64,000 bases of DNA from assembly GCA_009733575.1 (NCBI GenBank), contig ML769479.1, forward strand, positions 143,421 to 207,420, in the 5' to 3' direction. A program made the position numbers and the translations under genes. The notes under the pieces were generated by a model that was given only the letters and a program-made list of their open reading frames with translations, had not been told where the DNA came from and did no database searches. Position 1 is the first letter of the stretch; each line of letters opens with the position of its first letter. Positions 35,255 to 47,109 of the stretch are shown piece after piece. This DNA is from Gymnopus androsaceus JB14 (lineage: Eukaryota > Basidiomycota > Agaricomycetes > Agaricales > Omphalotaceae).

Positions 35255-35292
35255 ATGGCGTACATAATTGGTTACTTATCGCATCTGTCAAT
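35255..35292 (+). pseudogene. tRNA-Val-like relic (5' half)
   Basis: ATGGCGTA...ATTGGTTA...TATCGCATCTGTC resembles the D arm and anticodon 5' strand of fungal tRNA-Val, with a short insertion in the D arm. The 3' half is absent. Confidence 0.45.
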
Positions 35293-36277
35293 CAATACAT
35301 AACTGGTTTAATCATTGAGATCGGAGACGTACCCGAAGTTAGCCAGTAAGTGCTGAAGGACTTTGTCAGAATCCATCCCTTAAGCCTTTGCTATGCCCAT
35401 GCCCATAACCTTCTAAGTTCTTGGTCATGTCGTTGTTGTGCCTGCGAGTAGATAGATAGATAGTGAAAGGATTACGACGAGTACTTGATTGCACACCTTC
35501 GGTGGCGATAGCCGAACAGAAGCATCTTTACCAACAAATTAGCGAGGCGTTGGACTTGGTAGCATCGAATGAAGGCACATACATCCTTGGAACCTGCCAG
35601 TCGCCTTGAACAGCCTTGAACAGCTGGCAATGGATTTATGACAACCTCGAAGACTCACTCAAGAATCCTCTACATGAAATGGATAAAATTGTCAATTGAT
35701 GTCTTTAACCACAAGAGGCAGAAACCACCGGAAAAAAAACATACATGAAATTGCTGAATGTCTGTTTGTCACATATTGCTGCATAGCTCCACTGAGCATT
35801 CAAAACGATTCAATCTAAACGGTCCTAAAGTAACCAGCAATCTTGTAGTCATAGCGCGCTAAAATCCTTCAATTTTCGAAAGGCACTATAGGTGGCTCTT
35901 GTCCTGCTGCAGGTTTGGCACCTATCCTCAAGCTAAATGAAAGCCTCTAATGAATTGACCAGTATTTATCCTAGTGTTGGAGATGCAAGGGAGCGGGAGC
36001 TATTACTCCGAGTAAGCCTTACTAGGCAGACTTCGGTGTCGGCGTTGCTTATGAAGAGGGCGGCGCATTGAACAGTTAGCCCAAAGTATTCGTCGCGTCC
36101 TCTGGAGCTCCGTCATTCTGGGCTGAGTCAGGCATTATAGAGCTGGAGAGAACTTCTTCATAGCTAGACTTGCAGGTTGCCTTACTAACCATCCATCGTA
36201 TACGAACTAAGGAGTCTGATGCTGGAGGAATAAAAGGAGCTCAAGGTTATGGATCTATCAAACGCAAACGCATAGAT
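35293..36277 (+). promoter_or_regulatory. Upstream unit of TF copy 3
   Basis: A (GATA)n-type run (TAGATAGATAGATAG) sits at about 35450. From about 35640 the sequence aligns with the upstream region of TF copy 1 but lacks the MITEs found there. AATAAAAGGAGCTCAAGGTTA lies just before the ATG. No gene seen. Confidence 0.5.
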
Positions 36278-38382
36278 ATGTCTTCTCTGCCAAAGGGCTC
36301 AGCTTGTTTAAACTGCAGGTCGGTACTACTCTCTCTTTGTGCGTCGCTCCTAACTCACTATGATAAATCAGACGTCGAAAAATTGTTCGTTTTATCATTT
36401 CCAATCGCGGATTGAAAAAACTAATCTTCTACCAGAAATGTGATGGAAAAAGACCGAACTGTTCGCCCTGCTTAGCCTCTCGTGGTTACAATGATTGTGA
36501 ATACGAGAACAAATTGAAGGGAACCACCACCAAGGTAACATCTCTCAAAGATCGAATATCTGTGCTTGAGGCACGTATACAAGAGCTTCAAAGCGAGGAG
36601 ATCAGCACTACCCCCAAGGCGACCGGGCAAGATCTACAACGGACGGGATCAGAGGTGTATCTGCATGCAGCTCCATCATCTGGTACGTGCGCCGTAGATG
36701 GTTATCCCATTATTATTTTATTTATTGTGTTTGCAGTCCAACTCTCTGCGTCAGGTTATGAGGTATACCTTCATTACTTCGATTCGTTAAGTTTGCTAAT
36801 ATTGGTACTTTGCAGGACATACCCCCGTGCCTTGTTCAGATGCTGTGAGTGGTTTACCCCGTTCCCTGACCATTGTTCTAACTAATCTTCAAACAGACTG
36901 CACAACTTCATGCACAAAAGCTGTTCTTTGGGCTTTTTCTTGGACAAAGAGCGCTTCAAAAAATCGTTGATGGTGAATGCTGAAGGTGAAAGGCCAACAT
37001 TCGCATTATTAAATACGTCCTATCTCTGGGGGATGCATCTCTCTTCCTCAGCAAACCCGCCAGAGCAAGAAGCTATCCTAGCTTCCCGTGCTCTTCAAAG
37101 CTCCGCACATGCATTGTCGGAAAATCATCCTCAGAAGGTGCTTCAATGTATTCAAGCAAAAGTCCTTCTAGCAAACTATTTCTACTGTGCCGGCAGGATT
37201 TTGGAAGGGAACTATCATGTCACCGCTGCTGCTTCACTTGTTCTAAGTAGCGGTACGCACAGGATTCGCACATCTTCCCCTGATGCATCCGGATTTGTTG
37301 CAACCTCCAATGTAAACCGGTTGGCAGAGCCTCGCGATGCTATCGAGGAGGGAGAAAGGATCAACGCATTCTGGGTGGTCTTGACTATGGACGCATTTTG
37401 GAATACTGTGCACGGTGTTCCTTCTAACATTCCGTATACAACGCCAATGGCGAGAGTCGACACGCCTTGGGCACGTATGATGGAAGAGTACACACGAGTA
37501 GGTTCATCGTCGTCACTACACTTGTCGAACATTTGCTTATGGTTATTTATCCGTAGGCTCCCTTTGATCCTGGATTTCGGAGTAGCCGCACGATTGAACG
37601 ATTTCTGTCGGGTGTTCTTGATACTGGTATCCCGAACAGCGTTACCTCTCCCAGAGCAAACTTTGCCAGAGCAGCAATCTTGTTCGAACGTGCTACGTTT
37701 ACTGGAATTCAACTTCTTAACAGTAAGTTATCACTCGTTGGCTCCCCTCATTCAATCCGCGCTAACATTCAAATCTAGATCCCCATTCTCAGAAATCCCA
37801 GGAAAATTTCAGCTTCCTTGACGCTCTCATTCAGAGATTCGTCGCAAGTGTATTGCCTCCATGTCGCGCTTTTGGAGCTCCTCTAGACTGCCAGTTATGT
37901 GTGAATTCGCTTGCACATGCTGCAGATATCCAACTTCATCTTCCGTTTGCCTCGCAAAATAATATCTCTCGGACTAGGATATTTACAGCAGCGAAGGCTA
38001 TTGTGAATCTGATCGATACTTGGGGCCATGTCCTTGAAGTGGAATATATCAACCCCATGCTAGCTGTGAGTTTCCATATCAAGAAATTCTAGATTGACCT
38101 CCACTAACCGAAACGAACGCATTTTCGTATAGATCATTTGGACTATCGCCTGTAAAGTTTTCGTCGACGAAAGTATTCGAATGCAATACTTTGAAGCTCA
38201 CGCCTTGTGTGAGCGTGTAATGGCTGCGATGCAACGTTACCGTTTCCCCTTGATGAGTTGAGTGTCTATGAATGCTTTCCTTTGCTGTCATTTCCTCATG
38301 TATACCTTTTTCAGAACATCAACTCGCCCAAGTTAAAGAGGCTTCGGCAAGCAGTTTTTCCGCTGCGGCGTGGATACCATAG
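36278..38382 (+). CDS. Zn2Cys6 transcription factor, copy 3 (intact)
   Basis: Ten exons join in frame to 533 residues: 36278-36318, 36372-36384, 36436-36682, 36737-36762, 36816-36844, 36897-37497, 37557-37722, 37779-38065, 38133-38256, 38315-38382. The N-terminal zinc cluster reads CLNC-RRRKI-KCDGKRPNCSPC, with six cysteines in the Zn2Cys6 spacing. The RRRKI part comes from a 13-nt microexon. A coiled coil (VTSLKDRISVLEARIQELQ) for dimerisation follows, then the fungal-specific regulator domain (FMHKSCSLGFFLDKERF, ALLNTSYLWGMHLSS, AFWNTVHGVPSNIPYTTP). It is a nuclear DNA-binding regulator whose targets are unknown. Exon 4 could be 8 nt (36755-36762) instead of 26 nt, since both keep phase. 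It is the only unbroken member of the triplet. Confidence 0.9.
36372..36384 (+). other. 13-nt microexon inside the zinc cluster
   Basis: ACGTCGAAAAATT is bounded by AG and GT and adds R-R-K-I after the split Arg codon. The identical 13 bases are conserved between introns in copies 1 (27445-27457) and 2 (30899-30911). Confidence 0.82.
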
Positions 38383-39768
38383 GATCACTATAATATTTGT
38401 CTTTTCATAACACGACTCGTTGTCTTTCATAGAAGAGTTCCGGCCAAATATCTCTCTTGACGCGACCAAGACGTCAGAAATATCGGAGACTACGAGGATC
38501 ATTTTGAGAGCTTAGGGTGACAAGCTTGCCTTAATGACATGTACAATGAGATTCAACCTAAGCACAAATCGGGGACCTTCTGTGCAATACCGTATTCGAA
38601 TTCCCTGCACGCTATCACCGTCGTCTTGCGTACTCTGATATCGGATGGACATTACTTGACTGCACAATAGAAGGCTTGCACGCAAAGAGGGGGACGAAGG
38701 GCTGAAAAAAAGTATCGGATAATCAGCAAGCTTGTTATCTGTTTGATTGGAAGAACTCGCTGGTGCTGTTCTCAAGTACTGTGTATATTCATGGTACAGG
38801 AAGGGAAATAGCAACAAGCATGCATATTTAATCAAGGAGCCCTTGGGAACCTCACAATAACCTTCAACGCCGAACACTGACCTATCCCGACCACAGGTAT
38901 AAAGATCAACGTTTTAAATAATCCCCTGGCAAGCATGTATAACTTTTAACAGCTGCCGCTCATACCTGTTCATTCTATCTCGATGTGATGCCATGCATAT
39001 GTTGCGCGCTATACTTAATATCGTCAAAATACAGCTCACGACCCCTTCTCCTAGCGCACTGTACTAGACTACAGCCTTCCGCAGTGAACTTGAACAACCC
39101 TATCTGAACTTCCCCCGCACAGAATTTCCCCGTTCAAGGCTATTGCTGCTATCTTGGAACAACTAGAAGCTGAATATTTGTCCGAGCAGGGTACAAAAAA
39201 CGCTCAGCATTTACCCAAAGAAAGGCGCACTTGTCAGGCTATACCAGACAGAACATTTGATTTGGGCCAACTAGTAATTTCACGAGAGTTTACATGAAAG
39301 TCCTGCCACAGCTGTAGTACACGATCCTTTCCTTTAACTCGAATCTTAAATTCGCTGTACTCCTAGACAAAAGATAGATAATGCTCCGTCACTCTAACGC
39401 TGGGCATCTTGAAAATGAATTCGTGAAAAATCCTTGGGGGACAATCTTGAAAGAAAGCACGTCTAGTAAAAACTAACTAAAGCTCAGTCGAAGCTCGGAC
39501 TTGAAGATCAAAAATGGAGAGGCCAAAGCGTCCGTTATTAGATTCTTGGCAGACGGCTGAAAATGATGGCTATGCTATTCAAGTGGAGCAGGTCGTTCGT
39601 TCCGTTCCGTGTATCCTAATTAGTACATCGAGCGCCGGAGAAAGTTAAACTTTGAATACGAATATTCTCTATTATCTCCCAAATTCAATTCAGTACATAT
39701 ACCGCAACGGGACCACGCCGAGTATCTATCTATCTATCTATCTATGAGTACATAAGATCTCGCTTTGT
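38383..39768. other. Intergenic between TF copy 3 and amylase
   Basis: No gene is seen. A (TATC)n microsatellite lies at about 39724-39746 just downstream of the amylase stop. The opposing short frame at 38512-38877 has no signature. Confidence 0.5.
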
Positions 39769-42170
39769 TTATGCTTTTCCAAACTCATCTCTACCATTAG
39801 CATCCTTCTTCACCCAAACACTAACACTCATCGCGGAGCACTTGAATTCAGCCCAGCCATCCTCACCGATAGTAACCTCTCCCTGGTACCATCCCAACAA
39901 ATCGGTCCATGTTTCGTTTGCGTGTTCCTACAATAGCAAGAGAATGAATAATTACGAAATATGACGATAGCTGGATGCATACCTTTCCGACTTCCATACG
40001 CTTGAATCTATGGAAAATGACAATTGTCAACATTGTTCAAGCCTACCATAAAGTTGAACTGGTACATACCCTTCGCCCCCATTACAAAGGACCACAGCGC
40101 AACCAGGTCGTTTCTCGTCTCCAGTACGCACCCATCTATCACAATTCAATATCTCTCGGATGCGGAAAAACACATCAGGAAGCTAGCTACTCACCCAACG
40201 CAATTCATATGATCCCAATAATCCCTCAGTTCTCCGTACGCGTAAAGCTTCCTAGCCCGAATAAGATCTGCGAGTTGGGAGACGGGTTTTTGGGGATTAC
40301 CCTCGGGACCAGCGGTACCATAAAGGTCGCCCCAGAATACACAGCTAGAATGGCAGGAATTAGTATGACATGAAGCCATGGAATGGGAACTGGGCCTTGG
40401 GCGCAGAACGCACGGATATCCAGACGGCCTGAGTAAAATCAACGCATACGCAAGAGGTTTGAAAGTAGGTGAGACCCAGCTTTCAAGGGATTGGCCAACT
40501 TGCTGTTGAGAGCACGAATAAGATCAGATTCAAAGCCAACATAACGTGCGTACTGACCGTGCTAGAATCCAAAACGCCAAGTCAGTGAGCAAGAAGAGTA
40601 GGAAAGGACCGAAGAGGGGATGATAAAGCATACGTACTCGTGATTATCCACCAAAGTAACAGCATCAATAGGCCTCTTCTGTACGACGGTCCCATCCCAA
40701 ATTGCTCTCATATCATACTCTGCTCCGCGATCGCCTGCTTCTTTCAAGTTGTAGTGCAAGGGAGCATCGAAGACACTAAACTATGGACGAGTAGATGAAG
40801 AATCGTTGAGCATGTTGTATAAATGCATATGTGCTCCGAAAGGCGCATAGCGACTCGAAGAATGTTGTGAGTCACCTGCGTTCCCAATCCATCAAGATAC
40901 TCTTCCAAATCCTCGATTGAATCTTTCCAAAATTCTCCTACGGCGAACATCTTGGGTTTATTCACACTTTCATCAGCACGGATGGATTTGACGAAATCTG
41001 CGATGAAGCTTCGGTCGATGTGCTGTAGAGCGTGTCATTGATACAGTACGCGGAGAAGCGAACAAGACAGATGGACCTTGACGGCATCAAAGCGGAAACC
41101 TGCTGCGCCCAGCTCTTTCAGAACCCATTTTCCCCACTGAATGATATCTTCGCGAGCTTCAGGATGTTTATGATCTATATCTGCACCCACTGTTAAGGTT
41201 GGATTAGCGAGATATCAAAGGCAATGAGGGGGGAGAGACATACTCAGGTAATCGTAATTCTTATTCTCCTTATCGACTCCTTTGGCCCAGCTTTTTCCAT
41301 CCCCATGGATTCGGTAAATGGATTTCTTCTGATTTTCATCGTTGTAGTCCACACCGGTAAAGTGGTTAAAGTTCCATTTCAAGGCGCTGTACTGGAGGAG
41401 CGAGGGGCATTAGTATCAATCCGCGACGAGTAGACCAGTTTGTTTGAGAACCTTGTCGCCACGGCCGGCAAAGTCAAATCCCGTCCATCCCTGACAAAAG
41501 AATGAGCCACGATCAGCCAAGAAGGGGTTCACACACCTTGATATCATACAAATCCGAAATCTCCTTCGTTCTATCATTCTCATCAACTTCGACAGCACCA
41601 AACGTTTCCGGCCTATCTGCTCCGAATCTATGATTCAACACAGCGTCGACATAAGTGACGATTCCATTCTCATGAGCCTTCTTAACAGCTTCCATCAGTT
41701 CTTCCTTCGTCCCATACTTGGTTCTTCTTCCGCCTTTCTGGTCGAATTCTCCCAAGTCGTACAAGTCGTACACGTCGTATCCAACGGAATTTTGCCCAGC
41801 GGCTTTGGTTGGGGCTATGTGGAGTAAATCGACGCGCATATTGGGCGTAAGTGTTGGGTAAATTGGTCAAGGACGCGTGCCACTTACGCGGAATCCACAA
41901 GGCACTAATCCCAATATCAGCTAATTTAGGTGCAAGTCGCGTCAGTTTCTTCCAGTGGGTACCTTCGCCTACAAGTACGTGCAGTGTGGTAAGTCGATGA
42001 GCCCTATAGGAATTTTTCTTTGTGAATTCACCTTCAGAGTACCACTCGAACGCTTGAAGCTGTTATCGAAAGATGAACATGGAAATATGAAGCGAAAATG
42101 AAAACTTGGATATGACCATCGTATGATTGTGCCCCTTGGTGGAATATTCAGCGTTTGCATCTCCAGACAT
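39769..42170 (-). CDS. Alpha-amylase, GH13 (bacterial-type, intracellular)
   Basis: A multi-exon minus-strand gene from ATG 42170 (MSGDANAEYSTKGHNHTM, then an intron to LQAFEWYSEG) to a stop at 39771-39769. All four conserved GH13 regions are visible: YVDAVLNHRFG (region I), GFRFDAVKHID (region II, nucleophile Asp), AVGEFWKD (region III, acid/base Glu) and TLVDNHDTQ (region IV). GYDVYDLYDLGEFDQKGG and GVDYNDENQ fit the liquefying-amylase subfamily (GH13_5) that fungi use inside the cell. The protein ends with a small beta domain (GWYQGEVTIGEDGWAEFKCSAMSVSVWV). No signal peptide precedes LQAFEWY, which agrees with a cytosolic role in internal alpha-glucan breakdown. I found no frame break. Exon ends other than the first are approximate. 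Confidence 0.92.
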
Positions 42171-42341
42171 GACAAAATAAGAGTGATGGCAATGGTAAAA
42201 TAGAAGGAAGTTGACGGGAAAAGAAGTACTTAAAGTTAATCGATGCTCGCCTTTATTAGAAACTCGTCGTTAATGACAAGTTAATGACGTCGTCTTTTTT
42301 CATTTAAAACCCAGCACAACTTCTTTGATCCTTACGTTCTA
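42171..42341 (-). promoter_or_regulatory. Amylase 5' flank
   Basis: Short region between the amylase start and the phosphatase relic. It contains TTAATGAC repeats (about 42270-42290). Presumed promoter. Confidence 0.35.
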
Positions 42342-43005
42342 CCCTGGTACCCAGTAATCCAAAATGTGCTCCTTGTCAAACCACAGATCACCAACAATTG
42401 CACGGCCAACGCCAACGACGGTAGACTTTCTTTCCCGCAAGAACGATTCCGCCGCTTGTAAGCCAAGCAGTGACAGAATTCTCGTATTCCAGAGCATCAA
42501 GAATGCCTACAGCAGCGAGCAGGAAATCGTCGTATCTGTCACATTGCTCTTCCGAATCCTTGAGAGAAAGTTTCGACGACAATTTGTCCGTCATCGCCGA
42601 AATTTCCTTCTCCTTTTCTAGTGCCTTTCTTGGAGTATGGTTTGGAAGGTTTGCTGGACGAATCTTGTGGGAAAAGACGCCCAAGTCTTGTTTGCGCTCT
42701 TCTACCCTGCATTCTATAACGAGGATATGGTTCCACGGCGGAAGGCTGGCTTTCGTGGTGGAATCGTCGAGGAGTGGAACTCACTGTACATCTCGTAGGT
42801 TAAGCCAAGCGTATCTCGTCCAAATAGCTTTTAGATCGTTCGCAAGGTCTCCGAATATATCATCGACGTTTCGTGGCTGCGCCGAGCTCCAGACCATAGT
42901 ATCGAGGCCAACGCCTTGTTTCTGGATGGAAGAGATATTCGCAAAAGGGAATCATGTATGGTCGTGCATGGGCAGGTCTAAACTTGACACCTCCCTCTCT
43001 TGATT
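42342..43005 (-). pseudogene. FCP1/NIF-type HAD phosphatase relic
   Basis: Minus-strand blocks characteristic of the fungal NLI-interacting-factor (FCP1-like) phosphatases lie in order but in different frames: LDTMVWSSAQPRNVDDIFGD, then RDTLGLTYEMY one base out of frame, then VPLLDDSTTKASLPPWNH, then RYDDFLLAAVGILDALEYEN and SGGI, then AIVGDLWFDKEHILDYW after another shift. The N-terminal catalytic DxDxT part is not present. It is a 3' fragment disabled by at least two frameshifts. It lies head to tail with the amylase. Confidence 0.8.
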
Positions 43006-43400
43006 TTTTGTGTCTAGATGGGCGGAACAGAAGTGATCAGTTGAGGTCCAAGACCAAAAGTTTGCGATCAACTACCGAAGTACTGTCGAGAGATCTGAGT
43101 TTGTTCATAATCTGACAAGGCGCCGCGTATGATAATAAGCCTGGTTATGAGTTCATCTAGATGAGAATTGAGGCTTCAGGCTTCGTAATAAAGAATGGCT
43201 TACAGTGTGATTGAGAATGGAAAACTTGGCGCGCGGCAGTCAAGACTCGAGGTTGATGATTGCTTTGGGCAAGAATTCAGTTTAGTATTTACCGATGTTT
43301 TTTTGTGGAATTAACATTTTTGGTCTTTAATCACTCTTTCTCGAACCTCATATTTTTCTGAATGCCTGTTCAGCAGCAAAATTACATCTGCTGGGAATGC
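43006..43400. other. Intergenic, no gene seen
   Basis: Non-coding DNA between the phosphatase relic and the outer Mutator-like element. Confidence 0.45.
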
Positions 43401-43805
43401 GGATAATTCTAATGGGAAACCCCCTTTCTGGGGTTTCTCATAAATTGTTGCTAAGAGACCCTTTCGGGACGCCGAGCGACGACTGATAGATAACAGCTTG
43501 ACTGACTCGCACTGAGCACACACTTGACCATTGCAAAAGCGGAAGAAGTATGTATATATATTTAAATTAGTCTCAATGGCCTGGCCAATGTAAGTGTGTA
43601 AGAGATCTATGTTGTCGGATGACCTCCAAAGCCTCCTGAAACACCCTGCACATATGTTGTAGGCATATAAGTACCTATATTGCTCAGGATAACAGCTACA
43701 AAATACCTCTGCCAGCATTACCAATAGACTAGGCCATCAAAGCTAATGGATCCAAACACCATAAACATCTCCTCAAGACTATCCAATTCTTGAATCATTG
43801 AGCAT

Positions 43806-44495
43806 CATCAGCAAAACCTGGGCGTGCTGTGGAGAACTGTGGAGTTCTCCACAGCACTCATAGCACTCATAGAGCCCATAGCAAGGGTACCCTTTGTGGA
43901 GAACTATGGATTGCTATGGGGCACTATGGACTGCTATGGATTTCCCGGGAACGTCGTCCATCAGGATATGTCAGGGTTTAATTTAAATTAAATATATTGT
44001 TCTTTTGAATTGTTTTCATCACTCGCTCGACCAAATGAGACCAAAATAAAACCATCATATTGTCATGTTTGTAGCACTAATAGGACAACACTGTAGCGAG
44101 ACTAGAACTACATACTTGTATAACTAGTGTACACATAAATGAAGCCATACTGTAAGTGGCGATTGATGCTTAGAATTAAATGCTACAAACATTAGACACA
44201 TCGAAACAAAGATGAAGGCTTGAATTTGGAGACTTACTGAGCAACTTGGAAGAAAAGGAACTTGGGGAAGTTGCGACGATGCATACGATTCTTATATAGA
44301 ATTGGCGGGAAGAATGGCAGCTGTCAAGATGCCGAAATGAGTTGACAGTTGCCTCGAATGCTCGGTAACCTCATAGGAGCTCATAGGAGCTCATAGAAAC
44401 CCATAGCACCCCATAGTTCTGTAGAGAACTATGGCTGCTATGATTTACTATAAGTTGCTATAACTTCTATGGCCAATACCCAGGTTTTGCTGATG
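43806..44495. mobile_element. CATCAG element C (690 bp)
   Basis: Ends are CATCAGCAAAACCTGGGC and CCCAGGTTTTGCTGATG, flanked by AT (43804-43805, 44496-44497). Subterminal words are GTGGAGAACT plus CATAG/CTATG (left 43825-43950, right 44370-44470). The AT-rich core has no gene. Confidence 0.9.
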
Positions 44496-44695
44496 ATATA
44501 CATGCTTATGTCAAAACAATGCTCAGTGCCTCTGCTGCTGAATTTGCATGCTCATATAGGTATTCCATCATTGCCAAGCAATGAGTTGGGAGAAATAGGT
44601 GGTGGCACGTTAGGATGTGGTTCAGTGAGGTTCAGTGAGTAGGTTCATGGGTAAGAAGGGTCTCTTGTTTGGCAAATCTTATCTCTCCGAGGGCC

Positions 44696-46996
44696 GGATA
44701 AATCTATTGAGAAACCCCCGTACTTGCAGAAACCCCGGGTTTCTGAGGAGCCCCTCTGAACTCTTGACATAGGGTTTTTCTGAGCCGGCCGGTGCTCCTC
44801 CGGGCGCCTAAGCCGTCATGGCTGCCGTTGCGTGCTTTTCGTCGTTTGTCGTTTCTTCCTAAGCGGATATCACCTTCCAGCTTCTCTCCTACTTCTCCGT
44901 TACTTCTCCGTTACTTCTTTGCTTGCAATGCAGTGGATCTCACCTTCCAGCTTCTCTCTTGCTCTGTTACCATCGCAATAAGCTTATTTTCTCTCACTTT
45001 TGTCTCATCCGCTGTATTCCACATCAGCAGTTTCGCAAAAGTATGAGTGCTATGGGAAGTATGGCATGTATAGAGGCCATACATCCATACTAATCCATAG
45101 CAAACTTCATTGATTATTCCATACTTTCAAGATATTCCCATACAAGTATGGAGAATGTATAGGATTGACCTATGACTGAGTTACTAAACTTATATACATA
45201 GTAGGTAATTTAGGTTGAAAATATAAAGGATGCATCCGGCTACATAGACCGCAGCACACTGATCATATTGATGATCTCCTGTGTTATAGATTCACAGAGG
45301 CCATTAGTGGAGTTGTTAATTAAAGAAATTTGGTAATACATATAGGCATATCGTACTCCTGCATGTTTGGAACAAGGAGTAGAAGCCATTTGAGATGACT
45401 TCTGAGCTCCCGTAGCACGTACAGTGGTAGGAAAAGAAATATTCAACAAGTCAATTGAATCTCCGATGTTCGAACTCCGCCGCTATATAGTTGCACGTGC
45501 ATCAGTTTTTTTGGCGCTTATCTTTTCACTCTCAACCACCACCACTGCTCTTGGATGGTTCTATGCTTTTTTCCCTCTTCTTTCCGAATCTGTTGCGAAC
45601 AAGCTCGGAATTTCAGTTCATTCTTGAGCCTCAAAATATACAATGGAAAACAATGAGTTGCCTCTCCATTTCTCAATGTTCATGGTGCGTCATTTTTTCT
45701 CCACCTCTGTGCCAGTCTGCTAATGCTTGCATAGTTTTTTTCTTTCCAGTCTTATTATGTATCCTTGTCCTGTGCAAACACAGTCATGCTTCCTATGTAT
45801 TGTCACTTCGCTCGCATTTCAAATTCCAAAATCTGATGCCACGATTTGATTATTGCAGTCTCCTCAAGTTCCCTTCCCTTCGTTTGTCCTTCATCAACAT
45901 CAACTGAGTTTTAGCTCCTTGCTCAACTAGTTCAAGAAGGCCTTGTTCCACTCTCATCTCGGAGTCATCGAATGTAGTATGCTATGGTCATCGCCACTTG
46001 GATGTTGCTCTAGCCTGATGTTCTAGCCTTTTGCATACTTCCTCAGTTTACGGTTTTCTTTGGGGACCTGCATTGGAAGTGTTATGTATGCTTGGGATTG
46101 CTGTAAATGGTAGTTGGCTGTCTAGGCAGTTGTATGTAAATATGTATTTTATGTATGTTTGCAATGGAGTTTGGCTTACTCATTCATACAAGCGTGCATT
46201 GGTTCAAGGTTCAAGGATATGTATGGTGTATGGAAACAGTGTATGAGACAGTGTATGGAGGTGGTACGGACCATATGGTGTCTTGCATACATTGAGTATG
46301 GAAACTTTGCAACGCCGTAGTAGCCATACATCACAACCATGTATGGAATTTGTATGGAGTGTATGGTACCATACCTCCATATGCCTGTGAAAGTGCTGAT
46401 GCAGCCTCTGTTTCAATGTTCAGCCAGGTTGGGATTGCATCGAGAGCTTGAATAATTCTTATATTTCGAGCGGAATTCCTGAAGGGAACTCGAGCCTTTC
46501 CTTGACTCTCAGTCTACCAATGAGTGACCCAGAGATATTGCGTCTTAAACTTGCTGCATCCGAATACAGCACTCCATCGCTTTATGCTGCTTTCTCTGAT
46601 GTTTTGTTTTGTCAAGTCACCTTCTCACGGGCCGGAAAATTATCTCTTCCTGTCATTGCTGCAAAGGGCATCGCGAGAGAAGGTAAAGCACAGGGTGGAG
46701 GAGCGAGATCAGGTCCAAGGCGGGCAGATGGTGACCGTTCTGCTGCACGCAAATGTGGTGCATGTCACGAGACAGGCCACAGGCGTAATACATGTCCCTT
46801 TCTTGATCCTCAATGCAACTTGATTTCTGATTTCTACTAGTACTACTACTTATTCTAGTAAGTACTGTAGCGCTCAATAAACAACCTTTGGCATTACTAA
46901 GCCGGCCGTGGACCGGTAGAGCAGGGGCTGCTGCATAGTCCGAGGGTTTCCTCTGGGGTTTCTGACAAGTACGGGGGTTTCTCAATAGATTTATCC
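44696..46996. mobile_element. Inner Mutator-like element (2.3 kb)
   Basis: Inverted ends GGATAAATCTATTGAGAAAC plus CCCCGTACTTG are flanked by CCGAGGGCC (44687-44695) and CCAAGGGCC (46997-47005), a 9-bp duplication with one difference. GTATGG/CCATAC words cluster at 45040-45170 and 46080-46390. It encodes a CCHC zinc-knuckle peptide near the right end. The termini are clearly related to those of the outer element. Confidence 0.82.
46448..46840 (+). pseudogene. Zinc-knuckle peptide in MULE, transposase C-terminus remnant
   Basis: A 130-codon frame ends in a basic stretch and CGACHETGHRRNTC, a CX2CX4HX4C zinc knuckle of the kind at the C-terminus of Mutator/FAR1-type transposases. The catalytic DDE domain is not recognisable in the element, so this is probably a remnant, or a separate small DNA-binding protein. 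Confidence 0.55.
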
Positions 46997-47109
46997 CCAA
47001 GGGCCGGCCATCAAACCCTTGCCAAACTTGCCTTTTGTCCGAGGTTTCCAAAGAAGCCTGGGGTTTCTCCCAGAAAGGGGGTTTCCCAATAGAATTATCC
47101 CGGGAATGC

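Larger units (their letters stand above)
43401..47100. mobile_element. Outer Mutator-like element (host of nested insertions)
   Basis: Ends are GGATAATTCTAATGGGAAAC and, on the minus strand, GGATAATTCTATTGGGAAAC, followed by CCCCTTTCTGG. They are flanked by TGGGAATGC (43392-43400) and CGGGAATGC (47101-47109), an 8-of-9 match, as expected for the 9-bp duplication of Mutator-like elements. Without its two guests the element is only about 0.7 kb and has no gene of its own. Confidence 0.8.
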
